In this document: positions 16,172 to 23,740 of the stretch, one piece after another
How positions within the stretch are numbered: the first letter of the stretch is position 1
Layout of the letters: each line of letters opens with the position of its first letter
From: JAJDIA01 sp031555735
Lineage (GTDB): Bacteria > Bacteroidota > Bacteroidia > Bacteroidales > Tannerellaceae
Assembly: GCA_031555735.1 (NCBI GenBank)
Contig: JAVBUE010000016.1
Location: 39,924 to 103,923, forward strand
Length of the DNA: 64,000 nt
Direction: 5' to 3'
The notes under the pieces: generated by a model
What the model saw: the letters and a program-made list of their open reading frames with translations, nothing else
Told to the model about the DNA's origin: nothing
Database searches by the model: none
Position numbers and translations under genes: made by a program

Positions 16172-17419
16172 ATGGAACCTATGAAAATCGCAATTATCGG
16201 ACTGGGCTATGTAGGACTGCCGTTGGCCCGGCTCTTCGCCACCCAATACCCGGTGGTGGGCTTCGATGTCAACCAGGGGCGGGTGGACCAGCTGCGCAAT
16301 GGCCACGACCACACCCTCGAAGTGCCTGACGACGTCCTGCAATCCGCCTTGGTAACTACCAACCCGGTAGCCTCCGGCCGGAATGGGCTGTATTGCAGCA
16401 GTAACCTGGAAGATATCCGCGGATGCAATTTCTATGTCGTGACCGTCCCCACGCCGGTGGACAAAAACAACCGCCCGGACCTCACCCCGCTGAAAAGGGC
16501 GAGCGAGACCGTAGGCAAGGTCATCTCCAAAGGCGATATCGTGGTCTATGAATCCACCGTCTATCCCGGCGCGACGGAAGAAGACTGCCTCCCGGTGGTG
16601 GAACGGGTGTCCGGCCTCACCTACAACACCGACTTCTTTGCCGGCTATTCCCCCGAACGCATCAATCCCGGCGACAAAGAGCATACGGTGGAGAAGATCC
16701 GGAAAGTCACCTCCGGCTCCACCCCGGCCGTCGGGCGGATCGTGGACGAGGTATATCGTTCGGTGATCATCGCCGGTACGCACCTGGCGCCCACCATCAG
16801 AGTGGCCGAAGCCGCCAAGGTGATCGAGAACTCCCAGCGCGACATCAACATCGCCTTTGTGAACGAATTGAAGAAGATCTTCGACCGCATGGACATCAAC
16901 GTCTATGACGTGCTCGAAGCCGCCGGTACGAAGTGGAACTTCCTCCGGTTTACGCCCGGCTTAGTAGGCGGGCATTGCATCGGCGTGGATCCGTATTACC
17001 TGGCGCAGAAGGCGCAGGAGTATGGCTACCACCCGGAGATCATCCTCGCCGGCCGCCGGATGAACGACAGCATGGGGGAATACGTGGCCTCGCAGGTGGT
17101 GAAGCAGATGATCAAAAAGGGCATGTGTGTGAAAGGGGCGAACATCCTCGTCTTAGGCATCACCTTCAAGGAAAACTGCCCGGATGTGCGGAACACGAAG
17201 GTGGTGGATGTGATCAACGCCCTGAAAGAATACGACACCCACGTCACCATCTACGACCCCTGGGCAAATCCCGCCGAAGTGAAGCACGAATACGGACTGG
17301 ATATCCTGACGGAGATGCCGGCCGGAACGTACGACGCCGCAGTCGTTGCCGTCGCCCACCGGGCGTTTGAAAGCCTGCACACCCCCGCCGAAGTGGTTTA
17401 TCGGGTGAAAGGGGCATAG
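16172..17419 (+). CDS. UDP-N-acetyl-hexosamine dehydrogenase, copy 1 (TviB/WbpO type)
   Basis: The protein has 415 residues from ATG 16172 (MEPMKIAIIGLGYVGLPLA); the ORF is open upstream into the epimerase stop but that part is not homologous between copies. Domains: NAD-binding N-terminus with GLGYVG, central helix, and UDP-binding C-terminus. The catalytic Cys is Cys269 in GGHCIGVDPYY. The enzyme oxidises C6 of UDP-GlcNAc or UDP-GalNAc to the uronic acid, using two NAD. About 90% identical in protein to copy 2 at 22419. After its stop the DNA turns into remnants and repeats, so it ends this transcription unit. Confidence 0.9.
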   Translation: MEPMKIAIIGLGYVGLPLARLFATQYPVVGFDVNQGRVDQLRNGHDHTLEVPDDVLQSALVTTNPVASGRNGLYCSSNLEDIRGCNFYVVTVPTPVDKNNRPDLTPLKRASETVGKVISKGDIVVYESTVYPGATEEDCLPVVERVSGLTYNTDFFAGYSPERINPGDKEHTVEKIRKVTSGSTPAVGRIVDEVYRSVIIAGTHLAPTIRVAEAAKVIENSQRDINIAFVNELKKIFDRMDINVYDVLEAAGTKWNFLRFTPGLVGGHCIGVDPYYLAQKAQEYGYHPEIILAGRRMNDSMGEYVASQVVKQMIKKGMCVKGANILVLGITFKENCPDVRNTKVVDVINALKEYDTHVTIYDPWANPAEVKHEYGLDILTEMPAGTYDAAVVAVAHRAFESLHTPAEVVYRVKGA

Positions 17420-17468
17420 CATCTCTATGTCATCAGGCTATTTCAGGCATTGGTGACAACCGGATGGC

Positions 17469-17650
17469 TATGCCCGGTGCTTTAACGACATTCTTTTGCA
17501 ACACCTCGTAATAGACTTTTCTTTCAAACGTTCGTCATTGAGTGGTTGTGTATAATTCTGCGTAGCATCGAGCATCATCTCTACAACTCCCTCCACATTC
17601 CTGTCCGGATAGCCCATTCCTGCATATTCCAAACCCAATCTTCTTGCAAT
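17469..17650 (-). pseudogene. scrap of a Fic-family gene (DUF4172 region)
   Basis: Read on the minus strand from 17650, the frame gives IARRLGLEYAGMGYPDRNVE and then GVVEMMLDATQNYTQPLNDER, a segment characteristic of the N-terminal (DUF4172) part of Fic proteins, before running out at a stop inside the palindrome half-site ATGCCCGG (17470-17477). Neither the start nor the Fic catalytic motif HPFxxGNGR is present, so it is a remnant. Confidence 0.6.
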
Positions 17651-17792
17651 GGAAGAGAACTTAGTGGCAGCAAAGCAAATCCGCGATGTGTATGACCTTT
17701 ATCGTTTGTTGAATATTCCCGAATACGTCGAGTTTATCTGTATCGACCTTATCTATCACTCTAACCGCATCGAGGGCAGTACATTTTTGTAG
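17649..17792 (+). pseudogene. 5' scrap of a second Fic-family gene
   Basis: Forty-seven codons from ATG 17649: a helical stretch (VAAKQIRDVYDLYRLLNI) and then IYHSNRIEGSTF, the conserved inhibitory/start region of Fic proteins (S-x-x-x-E-G). It stops after STFL just before the XRE operator. The catalytic domain is missing. It points away from the DUF4172 scrap, so two different Fic genes were joined and broken here. Confidence 0.6.
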
Positions 17793-17830
17793 CAAATGTT
17801 TCCTTTTTTGGAAACAGTTGCTTAGCTTTG
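17792..17830 (+). promoter_or_regulatory. operator and promoter of the XRE/DUF3990 operon
   Basis: An inverted repeat with 12-base arms (GCAAATGTTTCC / GGAAACAGTTGC, 11 of 12 paired) around TTTTTT spans 17792-17821. TAGCTTTG, a -7 match, follows at 17823-17830, and TTTC inside the left arm is 20 bases upstream, where a -33 element should be. The layout fits autorepression by the XRE protein encoded 15 bases downstream. Confidence 0.6.
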
Positions 17831-17844
17831 CAGAAAAGAAGGTT

Positions 17845-18273
17845 ATGGACATTCATATGAACAACATAGGAACATTGATCCGTGACGAGAGGATTCGCCG
17901 TGGTATGACACAGGATGAACTCGGCACACGGATTGGTGTAGGGAAAGCGCAAATATCGAAGATAGAAAGCGGCAAAGGCTTGACGGTAAAAACCATTACC
18001 AAGGTATTGGATGCGTTGGATTTGTCTGCGACGATCAGGTTGACAGGTCCGCGAAACGTAGATAAGCGTGTTATCGGTTATGTTGTGGCGGCAATCAGCG
18101 AATTTGCCAAGACCTACGACTTGTCGGTAAGGGAAGCCAGCAATTACCTTAACAGATACAAAGGGCTGGATTTTCTGACCGAGCATTATGAAGCCGAACA
18201 TCTACTTTCATTTGAAGATAGTGTACAGGATTTGGCACGTGTATGTTATAACCAGGGAGGGAGAATCATATGA
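17845..18273 (+). CDS. XRE-family antitoxin-like regulator
   Basis: The protein has 142 residues from ATG 17845 (ATG 17857 is also possible; the upstream part of the ORF overlaps the promoter). Residues about 8-60 are a helix-turn-helix: LIRDERIRRGMTQDELGTRIGVGKAQISKIE. The remaining 75 residues (VVAAISEFAKTYDLSVREASNYL, then LDFLTEHYEAEHLLSFED) resemble the small helical DUF3791-type domain seen with DUF3990 proteins. It probably represses its own promoter at the palindrome upstream and may neutralise the product of the next gene, with which it overlaps (ATGA at 18270-18273). Confidence 0.75.
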   Translation: MDIHMNNIGTLIRDERIRRGMTQDELGTRIGVGKAQISKIESGKGLTVKTITKVLDALDLSATIRLTGPRNVDKRVIGYVVAAISEFAKTYDLSVREASNYLNRYKGLDFLTEHYEAEHLLSFEDSVQDLARVCYNQGGRII

Positions 18274-18746
18274 AGTTGTTTCACGGTTCAAACACCCCAG
18301 TCAAAACCATAGACTTTGTCAAGTGTAAACCTTACAAAGATTTCGGATGTGGATTTTACCTTACTGAAATAGAGAGACAGGCCGTATTGATGGCAAAGCG
18401 TACCGCATCCATTTATGGCGACGAGCCTGTTGTGACTGTTTTTGAGTTTGATGAAAAGGCGGCATTTAACGATCCGGATCTGACTATCAAACGTTTTGAC
18501 GAGCCTAATGAGGAATGGGCATTGTTTGTGATGAACAATCGGAGCCGCACACAGGCGCATCCCGTTCATGGGTATGATATTGTGATCGGTCCGGTCGCCG
18601 ACGATACGATTGCTACATTATTCCGTAACTTCGACGATGGAATCATTGACCTTCCGACGTTGGTAAACGGGCTTAAATTCAAGGAAATATCTTCCCAGTA
18701 TTTTTTTCATTCGCAGAAAGCTGCGGCATACCTTAAGGCATTATGA
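18270..18746 (+). CDS. DUF3990 protein, ADP-ribosyltransferase-like putative toxin
   Basis: The protein has 158 residues. Conserved DUF3990 features are present: LFHGSNTPV at the start (His-Gly-Ser, like the H of H-Y-E ADP-ribosyltransferases), DFGCGFYLTE, a helix with AVLMAKR, and EEWALFVMNNR, where Glu could be the catalytic residue. The fold relation to ADP-ribosyltransferases is from memory of the family and not tested here. Between an XRE regulator and a small DUF3791-like gene, with overlaps on both sides, it has the layout of a toxin-antitoxin operon in which this gene would be the toxin. Confidence 0.75.
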   Translation: MKLFHGSNTPVKTIDFVKCKPYKDFGCGFYLTEIERQAVLMAKRTASIYGDEPVVTVFEFDEKAAFNDPDLTIKRFDEPNEEWALFVMNNRSRTQAHPVHGYDIVIGPVADDTIATLFRNFDDGIIDLPTLVNGLKFKEISSQYFFHSQKAAAYLKAL

Positions 18747-18970
18747 ACAAGAAGGCGCACTATCTTATAGAAGGCATAACCAAAGACATTATTGCCTACC
18801 TGATGCAGGACAATGATATGGACATGCCGGAGGCAATCAGCCTGTTCCATAACTCCGAGACATTTGAGAAACTATCGGAAGAAACCACTGGACTGTACAT
18901 TGAGAGTTCGGCTTACGTTTATGAAATCCTGAAATCGGAGATGAAGATGGGAAAGCTTGTCAGTTCATAA
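18743..18970 (+). CDS. DUF3791-like small protein
   Basis: The protein has 75 residues, mostly helical: ITKDIIAYLMQDNDMDMPEA, NSETFEKL, TGLYIESSAYVYEILKSE. It overlaps the DUF3990 stop by ATGA and is regularly found beside DUF3990 genes in Bacteroidales, so it may be part of the antitoxin or a specificity factor. The last third has a nearly identical scrap at 12397-12486. Confidence 0.7.
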   Translation: MNKKAHYLIEGITKDIIAYLMQDNDMDMPEAISLFHNSETFEKLSEETTGLYIESSAYVYEILKSEMKMGKLVSS

Positions 18971-19034
18971 TTCGTGCTTCTGCCAAATATACGGATTATT
19001 CTCCGCATTTATGAGGAGAACTTAGTGGCTTTTC

Positions 19035-19051
19035 AGCCCGGTCACGGGCAT
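19035..19051. repeat. REP-like palindrome
   Basis: AGCCCGGTCACGGGCAT, one base different from the palindromes at 11949, 11986, 12182 and 15041. It lies between the toxin-antitoxin-like operon and the convergent VapE-like gene. Confidence 0.65.
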
Positions 19052-19086
19052 AGCCTATATACCGGGCTGCATCCGCGCCTTTCACC

Positions 19087-20379
19087 TTACCCTGCCTTTC
19101 CGACCGCATCTTTGATCACCTCTACCTTATATACATTCGATTGGCAGGTGCGTCTCCGCTCCAGACCCAGGGAGAGCAGTGTCTTGCCGAACTGGGAAAC
19201 CGTAGTCTGGCGCATGGTGGCGGGGTGGAGCTTGCGCAGGTTTTCGTAGATGACCGTGGCGGAGAGCCATACGGCAGGGGAAGCATCGGGACTGGCACCG
19301 GACGCGGCCGTATCGTTCTCCGGAATCCGGTAATGCATGAAAAACAGCTCGCTATCAACCCCTTCCTTCTGGAAAGCGCGATTGTGGGCGATGATGTCGG
19401 CCTCCTCTTCGGAGGAAAACCAGTGGGGTTCGCCGGCGAGGAGTTCGGCTTTGAGCTGGGCATAAAGCTGGGCGTGGTGAATGGGGGCGACGTTGATCTT
19501 CTCCTTCACTTCGATGCAGAGGAAACGGCGGGAGCCGGTAGGGTCGGTGAGGAGGTCGGTATGGTTGGACGTGGCGATGAAGGAGGCGACGCGGGGCAAA
19601 GCCGAGAAGCTGTTCTGATGGGCTTTGCGGATGTTGATGGCAGGCATCTGCATGATGTTTTTGAGGAGGGTCATCTTTTTGTCGGAATACTTATCCAGCT
19701 CGTCGAGGTTGATCAGGCCGAAGATGGACAGCTTACGCACCGCTCCGCCTTCCGCGTTCAGGTCGTAATGGTCTGTATAATAAGCTTGGAGCGCGTCGGG
19801 CACCAGCAGCTTGCAGAAGGTGGACTTGTGGCGTCCTTGCTTGCGGCTCACCAACACCGGGGCTACGCTGTTGCCATGCAGCTCGTCTGTCCCCATCCAC
19901 TGCGCCGCGAGTCCCCGCATCCAGCGATGAAAGCCATTGATCCACAGCGCGTTTTCCGAGACCCGCCGCGCGAGGGCTTCCACCCGGTCGTGCCCGTCCC
20001 ATGCCGGAAGCTGCTCCATATATTCCCGGAAAGGGTGGTAGTAAGGTACGCGCAACGACCGCACGTACCGCCGGATATCCCTGTCCCAGCACGGGATACC
20101 CTGCTCGTGCGCCTCTAAGCACAGCGTGTTTTCCTCGCGCTCACCCAGGGGATGGAAGGGATCCGCGGAGCCTTTCCGCCGGTATTCCGTGTTGTCGTTG
20201 ATCAGGTTGGCGCGCAACTCATAGCCCGCCCCCATAAACTGCTCCACCTGCCGGGTGAGCATGGCCTGCGCGGCAAGGTACTTTTCCGGATCTTGCGGCG
20301 CGCGCTTGCGGCGACGGGTGAACCACTTCGTCCGCAGACGATCAAACCACGCTGTTACATACTGAACCATTTTTTTCAT
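19087..20379 (-). CDS. VapE/DUF3874-type P-loop protein
   Basis: The protein has 430 residues. A basic N-terminus is followed by a primase-linked region (RRYVRSLRVPYYHPFREYMEQLPAWDG) and a virulence-associated-E ATPase core: P-loop GRHKST (182-187, Lys185; degenerate G-x4-K-S/T), Walker B-like LINLDELDK (Asp226, Glu227) and an arginine-finger region LTDPTGSRRFLCIEV. The C-terminus (TMRQTTVSQFGKTLLSLGL) is the DUF3874-like winged domain. These genes are found next to HU-like genes at capsule loci and in mobile regions of Bacteroidales; the role is probably replication- or helicase-related but unknown. It is the only minus-strand gene in this half of the window. Confidence 0.8.
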   Translation of the reverse strand: MKKMVQYVTAWFDRLRTKWFTRRRKRAPQDPEKYLAAQAMLTRQVEQFMGAGYELRANLINDNTEYRRKGSADPFHPLGEREENTLCLEAHEQGIPCWDRDIRRYVRSLRVPYYHPFREYMEQLPAWDGHDRVEALARRVSENALWINGFHRWMRGLAAQWMGTDELHGNSVAPVLVSRKQGRHKSTFCKLLVPDALQAYYTDHYDLNAEGGAVRKLSIFGLINLDELDKYSDKKMTLLKNIMQMPAINIRKAHQNSFSALPRVASFIATSNHTDLLTDPTGSRRFLCIEVKEKINVAPIHHAQLYAQLKAELLAGEPHWFSSEEEADIIAHNRAFQKEGVDSELFFMHYRIPENDTAASGASPDASPAVWLSATVIYENLRKLHPATMRQTTVSQFGKTLLSLGLERRRTCQSNVYKVEVIKDAVGKAG

Positions 20380-20530
20380 GTCACATTGATTTTTTTGTTA
20401 CGGCGGCAAATATACACCCCGGCCTACCGCTTTTGCAAGCCCGGATGGGGGTAAAATCAACTACCGACAACGATAGGAAGATCTATTGCAAACAACCAAA
20501 AGATGTATTACCTTCGCGCTATTGTTTTTT

Positions 20531-20682
20531 GCCCTCCACCATGGCGGAGGGCATACCCCGCCACGGTGGAGGGGTTACGGCACCCGGGTGGCGCCCCCTC
20601 TTCACCCGGGTGAAGAGAACACGCCACCCAGGTGAAGAGAAGGCTCCACCAAGGTGGAGAGAAGGCTCCACCAGGGTGAAGT
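20531..20682. repeat. array of near-palindromes CCACC-GGTGG
   Basis: Seven related near-palindromes follow one another at about 20-24 base intervals: 20531-20552, 20558-20573, 20580-20592, 20600-20615 (CTTCACCCGGGTGAAG, perfect), 20622-20637, 20644-20659 (CTCCACCAAGGTGGAG) and 20666-20681. They lie in the divergent region between the VapE-like gene and the HU-like gene. Two further units with a 22-base period (AGATCTGCCTG at 20731, AGATCTTCCTG at 20753) follow. Confidence 0.7.
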
Positions 20683-20826
20683 GGAAAGACCCTGTTATGG
20701 GCGGTAACAGCGCTTCTATAGGTTGACAGTAGATCTGCCTGATGTTGTCCATAGATCTTCCTGTGCCGGAAAAAGGATTTTTAGTGAGTGATATATAGTC
20801 GTTTAATTTTTAACTACCTGTTTACT

Positions 20827-21438
20827 ATGTCGTTACAGTATGATTTCTACGCCAATCCCCCCAGCGGGGGAAGCAACCGCAAACCGAGACTGCATGCCCG
20901 CGTCCGAACTTTCGGCACCACTTCCACGCAGATGCTGGCCCAGGTCATTAAGGAGACCACCTCTTTATCCACCGCCGATGTGAAAGCGGCGATCGACGCG
21001 TTGGCGGAAGCGATGGCGTTCGAGCTTACCAGCGGGCGCCGCGTCCATTTGGATGGGTTGGGCTACTTCAGCCTCACCCTGAGTTGTCCGCCGATCCATT
21101 CCCCCAAAGAGGTCCGGGCCGAATCGGTGAAAGTGAAGAACATCGTTTTCCGTCCGGACGAGGAATGGAAAGACCGGGTACGGAGCGCCCAGCTTGTCCG
21201 GACACGGGAGAAAAACCATTCGGTACGGTATTCCGATATCGAAATCGACGGTTTGCTCACGGGCCATTTCCTCGACCATTCGTTCATCTCCACCCTCCGG
21301 TTCTGCGGCCTTTGCAGTTGCACGCAGACAACGGGCCGACGCAAAATCGTCCGCCTGGTCGAAGCCGGCAAACTCCGCAGGGTGGGGTATGGGAACGTAA
21401 CCCTTTACGAGCCCGTCCCCGGTCATTACCGCCGGTAA
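20827..21438 (+). CDS. HU-like DNA-binding protein with C-terminal extension
   Basis: The protein has 203 residues from ATG 20827 (MSLQYDFYANPP); in-frame codons upstream are not convincing. Residues about 20-120 form an HU/IHF-like unit: VIKETTSLSTADVKAAIDALAEAM, GRRVHLDGLGYFSLTL, VKNIVFRPDEEWK. The tail (residues about 125-203) has a second helix-turn-helix-like part with a Cys pair (FCGLCSCTQTTGRRKIVRLVEAGKL). Proteins of this two-part type are common at Bacteroidales capsule loci and conjugative regions. DNA bending or regulation of the neighbouring capsule promoter is inferred only from location. Confidence 0.8.
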   Translation: MSLQYDFYANPPSGGSNRKPRLHARVRTFGTTSTQMLAQVIKETTSLSTADVKAAIDALAEAMAFELTSGRRVHLDGLGYFSLTLSCPPIHSPKEVRAESVKVKNIVFRPDEEWKDRVRSAQLVRTREKNHSVRYSDIEIDGLLTGHFLDHSFISTLRFCGLCSCTQTTGRRKIVRLVEAGKLRRVGYGNVTLYEPVPGHYRR

Positions 21439-21471
21439 AAACACGTCCCCGGTATAGTGGAAGGAGCGGAC

Positions 21472-21508
21472 GGCAGTGGAAGGAAAAAACATACCTCCTT
21501 CCACTGCC
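21472..21508. repeat. perfect 12-base hairpin after the HU-like gene
   Basis: GGCAGTGGAAGG and CCTTCCACTGCC pair perfectly around a 13-base loop, 34 bases after the HU-like stop. There is no T run, so it is a hairpin of unknown use rather than a clear terminator. A similar AGTGGAAGG motif recurs at 21552-21560. Confidence 0.6.
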
Positions 21509-21735
21509 TATCCGCCTGCCGCCCTGCACCTTAGACCCCGTTAGTGGAAGGTGGAAGGGAAAAAGGGGAAAGGGCTGTATATAGGGGGAATTTAGAAACT
21601 ACCTGCTGTTACGCGAGCATATAATGAAGAACTAAATAACCGTTTTTCTTCATAAAGGTATCGTTATTACTCGGATATACTTATTCTCTTTGTGATGCGT
21701 AATAATACGCATTCCATTGCGTAAAATGTAACAAC

Positions 21736-21873
21736 CTGTATAAAAGGGCAGAATATCAGGTTGTTAAGAGCCTACTTGAAGAGCCGCGAAGATTCATTCA
21801 GGTTGTTATGGGTGCTCGTCAGATAGGTAAATCAACCGTGGTCAAGCAAGTGCTTACAGATTTTATTGGATGA
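21736..21873 (+). pseudogene. 5' scrap of an AAA_14/DUF4143 ATPase gene
   Basis: The frame reads LYKRAEYQVVKSLLEEPRRF and on through FIQVVMGARQIGKSTVVKQV to a stop after TDFIG. This is the first part of a Bacteroidales ATPase of the AAA_14/DUF4143 type, with Walker A GARQIGKST. The start codon and all of the C-terminal two thirds are lost. The rest of the stretch up to 22048 holds nothing recognisable. Confidence 0.65.
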
Positions 21874-22048
21874 AAGCGGATTGCTTTGCGAACTTCAGAA
21901 ATACGGCATAGATACGGCAAGACGAAAAGCATTCCTAAGCGCATGGGCCTCCATTCCTGATTTGCGCCCAACCTTATATAACATCTTAACCCTCCTTATT
22001 GTTTTTTACCAATCTTCTACCAAAATGAACTTTTTTTAGCACAAAACT

Positions 22049-22077
22049 GTTTTCATTTAAATTATATTGTACATTTG
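22049..22077 (+). promoter_or_regulatory. capsule promoter 2
   Basis: GTTTTCAT, 13 bases, TACATTTGCAG: same boxes and spacing as capsule promoter 1. The ATG of the dehydrogenase lies about 340 bases downstream, leaving a long untranslated leader (see next entry). Confidence 0.55.
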
Positions 22078-22418
22078 CAGCAGATTGTAAGTACACTATA
22101 CCCTGTTAGTCCGGTGTTTTTGGGACTGACGATCTTTGTCGTGTAAAATTAATTCTCACTTATACAGGTTTTTACACTCTCTGACTTCTCTCATGTATTG
22201 CATTGTTCTTGCCGCCGTGTGCATCACGGCTACGTTGTCATGGTACTCAGTACATATAGCCGACACTCCTGACCCGAGCGCCGCACCGCTGACTCCGTCA
22301 GACTTGAGGATTGAAAAATCCCGCAGGTCTGACGTACTTGTTTGGGGGGGTGGGGGAAGTGGAATGGGACACAATGAGGGTGTAACTTCCTGTCTATTTG
22401 AACAAAACAGTTAAGGTA
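22078..22418 (+). promoter_or_regulatory. long untranslated leader of the capsule operon
   Basis: About 340 bases with no gene that looks real. It contains small hairpins, AGTCC/GGACT at 22109-22127 and GTGTAAAA/TTTTACAC at about 22140-22176, and a G-rich run at 22345-22358. Long leaders before Bacteroidales capsule operons are known sites of NusG-like antitermination. No UpxY-type gene is in the window, so such control here is only a possibility. Confidence 0.35.
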
Positions 22419-23666
22419 ATGGAACCAATGAAAATCGCAATTATCGGACTGGGCTATGTAGGGCTACCGTTAGCCCGCCTTTTTGCCACCAAATACCCCG
22501 TGGTAGGCTTCGATGTCAACCAGGCGCGGGTGGAAGAGTTGCGCAAAGGGCATGATCATACGCTCGAAGTGTCCGACGAAGTTCTTCAATCCGCGTTGGT
22601 ACCCGCCAACCCGGTAGCATCCGGCCACAACGGCCTGTATTGCAGTTGCAGTCTGGAAGATATCCGCGACTGCAATTTTTATGTGGTGACCGTCCCCACG
22701 CCGGTGGACAAAAACAACCGCCCCGACCTCACCCCGCTGAAAAAAGCGAGCGAGACCGTGGGCAAGGTCATCTCCAAAGGCGATATCGTAGTCTATGAAT
22801 CCACCGTTTATCCCGGCGCGACGGAAGACGACTGCCTGCCGGTGGTGGAACGGGTGTCGGGACTCACCTTCAACACCGACTTTTTTGCCGGTTACTCCCC
22901 CGAGCGCATCAACCCCGGCGACAAAGAGCATACGGTAGAGAAGATCAAGAAAGTTACTTCGGGTTCAACCCCCGAAATCGGACATATAATAGATCATGTG
23001 TACCGGTCGGTAATTACTGCCGGCACCCATTTAGCGCCGACGCTCAAAGTAGCCGAAGCCGCCAAGGTGATCGAAAACTCCCAACGCGACATCAACATCG
23101 CCTTTGTAAACGAGCTGAAGAAAATATTCGACCGCATGGACATCAACGTCTATGACGTGCTCGAAGCTGCCGGTACGAAATGGAACTTCCTCAAATTTAC
23201 CCCCGGCTTAGTAGGCGGACACTGTATCGGCGTGGATCCTTATTACCTGGCTCAAAAAGCGCAGGAATATGGCTATCACCCGGAAATCATCCTCGCCGGT
23301 CGCCGCATGAACGACAGCATGGGTGAATACGTCGCCTCCCAGGTAGTGAAGCAAATGATCAAAAAAGGCATTTGCGTAAAAGGGGCTCACATCCTCGTCT
23401 TAGGCATCACCTTCAAAGAAAACTGCCCAGACGTACGTAACACGAAAGTGGTGGACGTGATCAACGCGCTCAAAGAATACGACACCCATATCACCATCTA
23501 CGACCCCTGGGCGAACCCCGCCGAAGTAAAGCACGAGTATGGGCTGGATATCCTGACGGAGATGCCGGAAGGGAAGTTCGATGCGGCGGTGGTTGCGGTG
23601 GCGCATCGGGAGTTTGAAGGGGTGAACGGGTACTCGGAGGTGGTGTATAAGGTGAAAGAGGGATGA
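22419..23666 (+). CDS. UDP-N-acetyl-hexosamine dehydrogenase, copy 2 (TviB/WbpO type)
   Basis: The protein has 415 residues from ATG 22419, chosen to match the start of copy 1 (MEPMKIAIIGLGYVGLPLA); a TTG seven codons upstream opens the ORF. NAD site GLGYVG and catalytic Cys269 (GGHCIGVDPYY) are intact. About 90% identical to copy 1, with changes spread along the length and clustered near the C-terminus. It begins the long capsule operon, 74 bases before the flippase gene, and would provide UDP-GalNAcA or UDP-GlcNAcA for the glycan. Confidence 0.9.
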   Translation: MEPMKIAIIGLGYVGLPLARLFATKYPVVGFDVNQARVEELRKGHDHTLEVSDEVLQSALVPANPVASGHNGLYCSCSLEDIRDCNFYVVTVPTPVDKNNRPDLTPLKKASETVGKVISKGDIVVYESTVYPGATEDDCLPVVERVSGLTFNTDFFAGYSPERINPGDKEHTVEKIKKVTSGSTPEIGHIIDHVYRSVITAGTHLAPTLKVAEAAKVIENSQRDINIAFVNELKKIFDRMDINVYDVLEAAGTKWNFLKFTPGLVGGHCIGVDPYYLAQKAQEYGYHPEIILAGRRMNDSMGEYVASQVVKQMIKKGICVKGAHILVLGITFKENCPDVRNTKVVDVINALKEYDTHITIYDPWANPAEVKHEYGLDILTEMPEGKFDAAVVAVAHREFEGVNGYSEVVYKVKEG

Positions 23667-23740
23667 TGAGGCTTGAGGGAAGAGGCGAAAAATGAATAGG
23701 AAGTTTACTCAAATGCGTATAAATACTTTTCCACATCCCC

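Noticed and set aside
20531..20682. CRISPR-like array
   Set aside because: The units are palindromes of variable sequence at short spacing without unique spacers, and no cas genes are near.
21874..22020. Continuation of the AAA_14/DUF4143 scrap in another frame
   Set aside because: A frame with LDESGLLCELQKYG and more is open, but I could not relate it to the ATPase family, so it is not called.
22136..22414. 92-codon frame in the capsule leader
   Set aside because: It needs a TTG start, has a low-complexity end with a G run and no domain; the region is better read as an untranslated leader.
22030..22420. Invertible promoter of the capsule locus
   Set aside because: No matching inverted repeats flank the promoter and no Mpi-like recombinase gene is in the window, so phase inversion is not supported.
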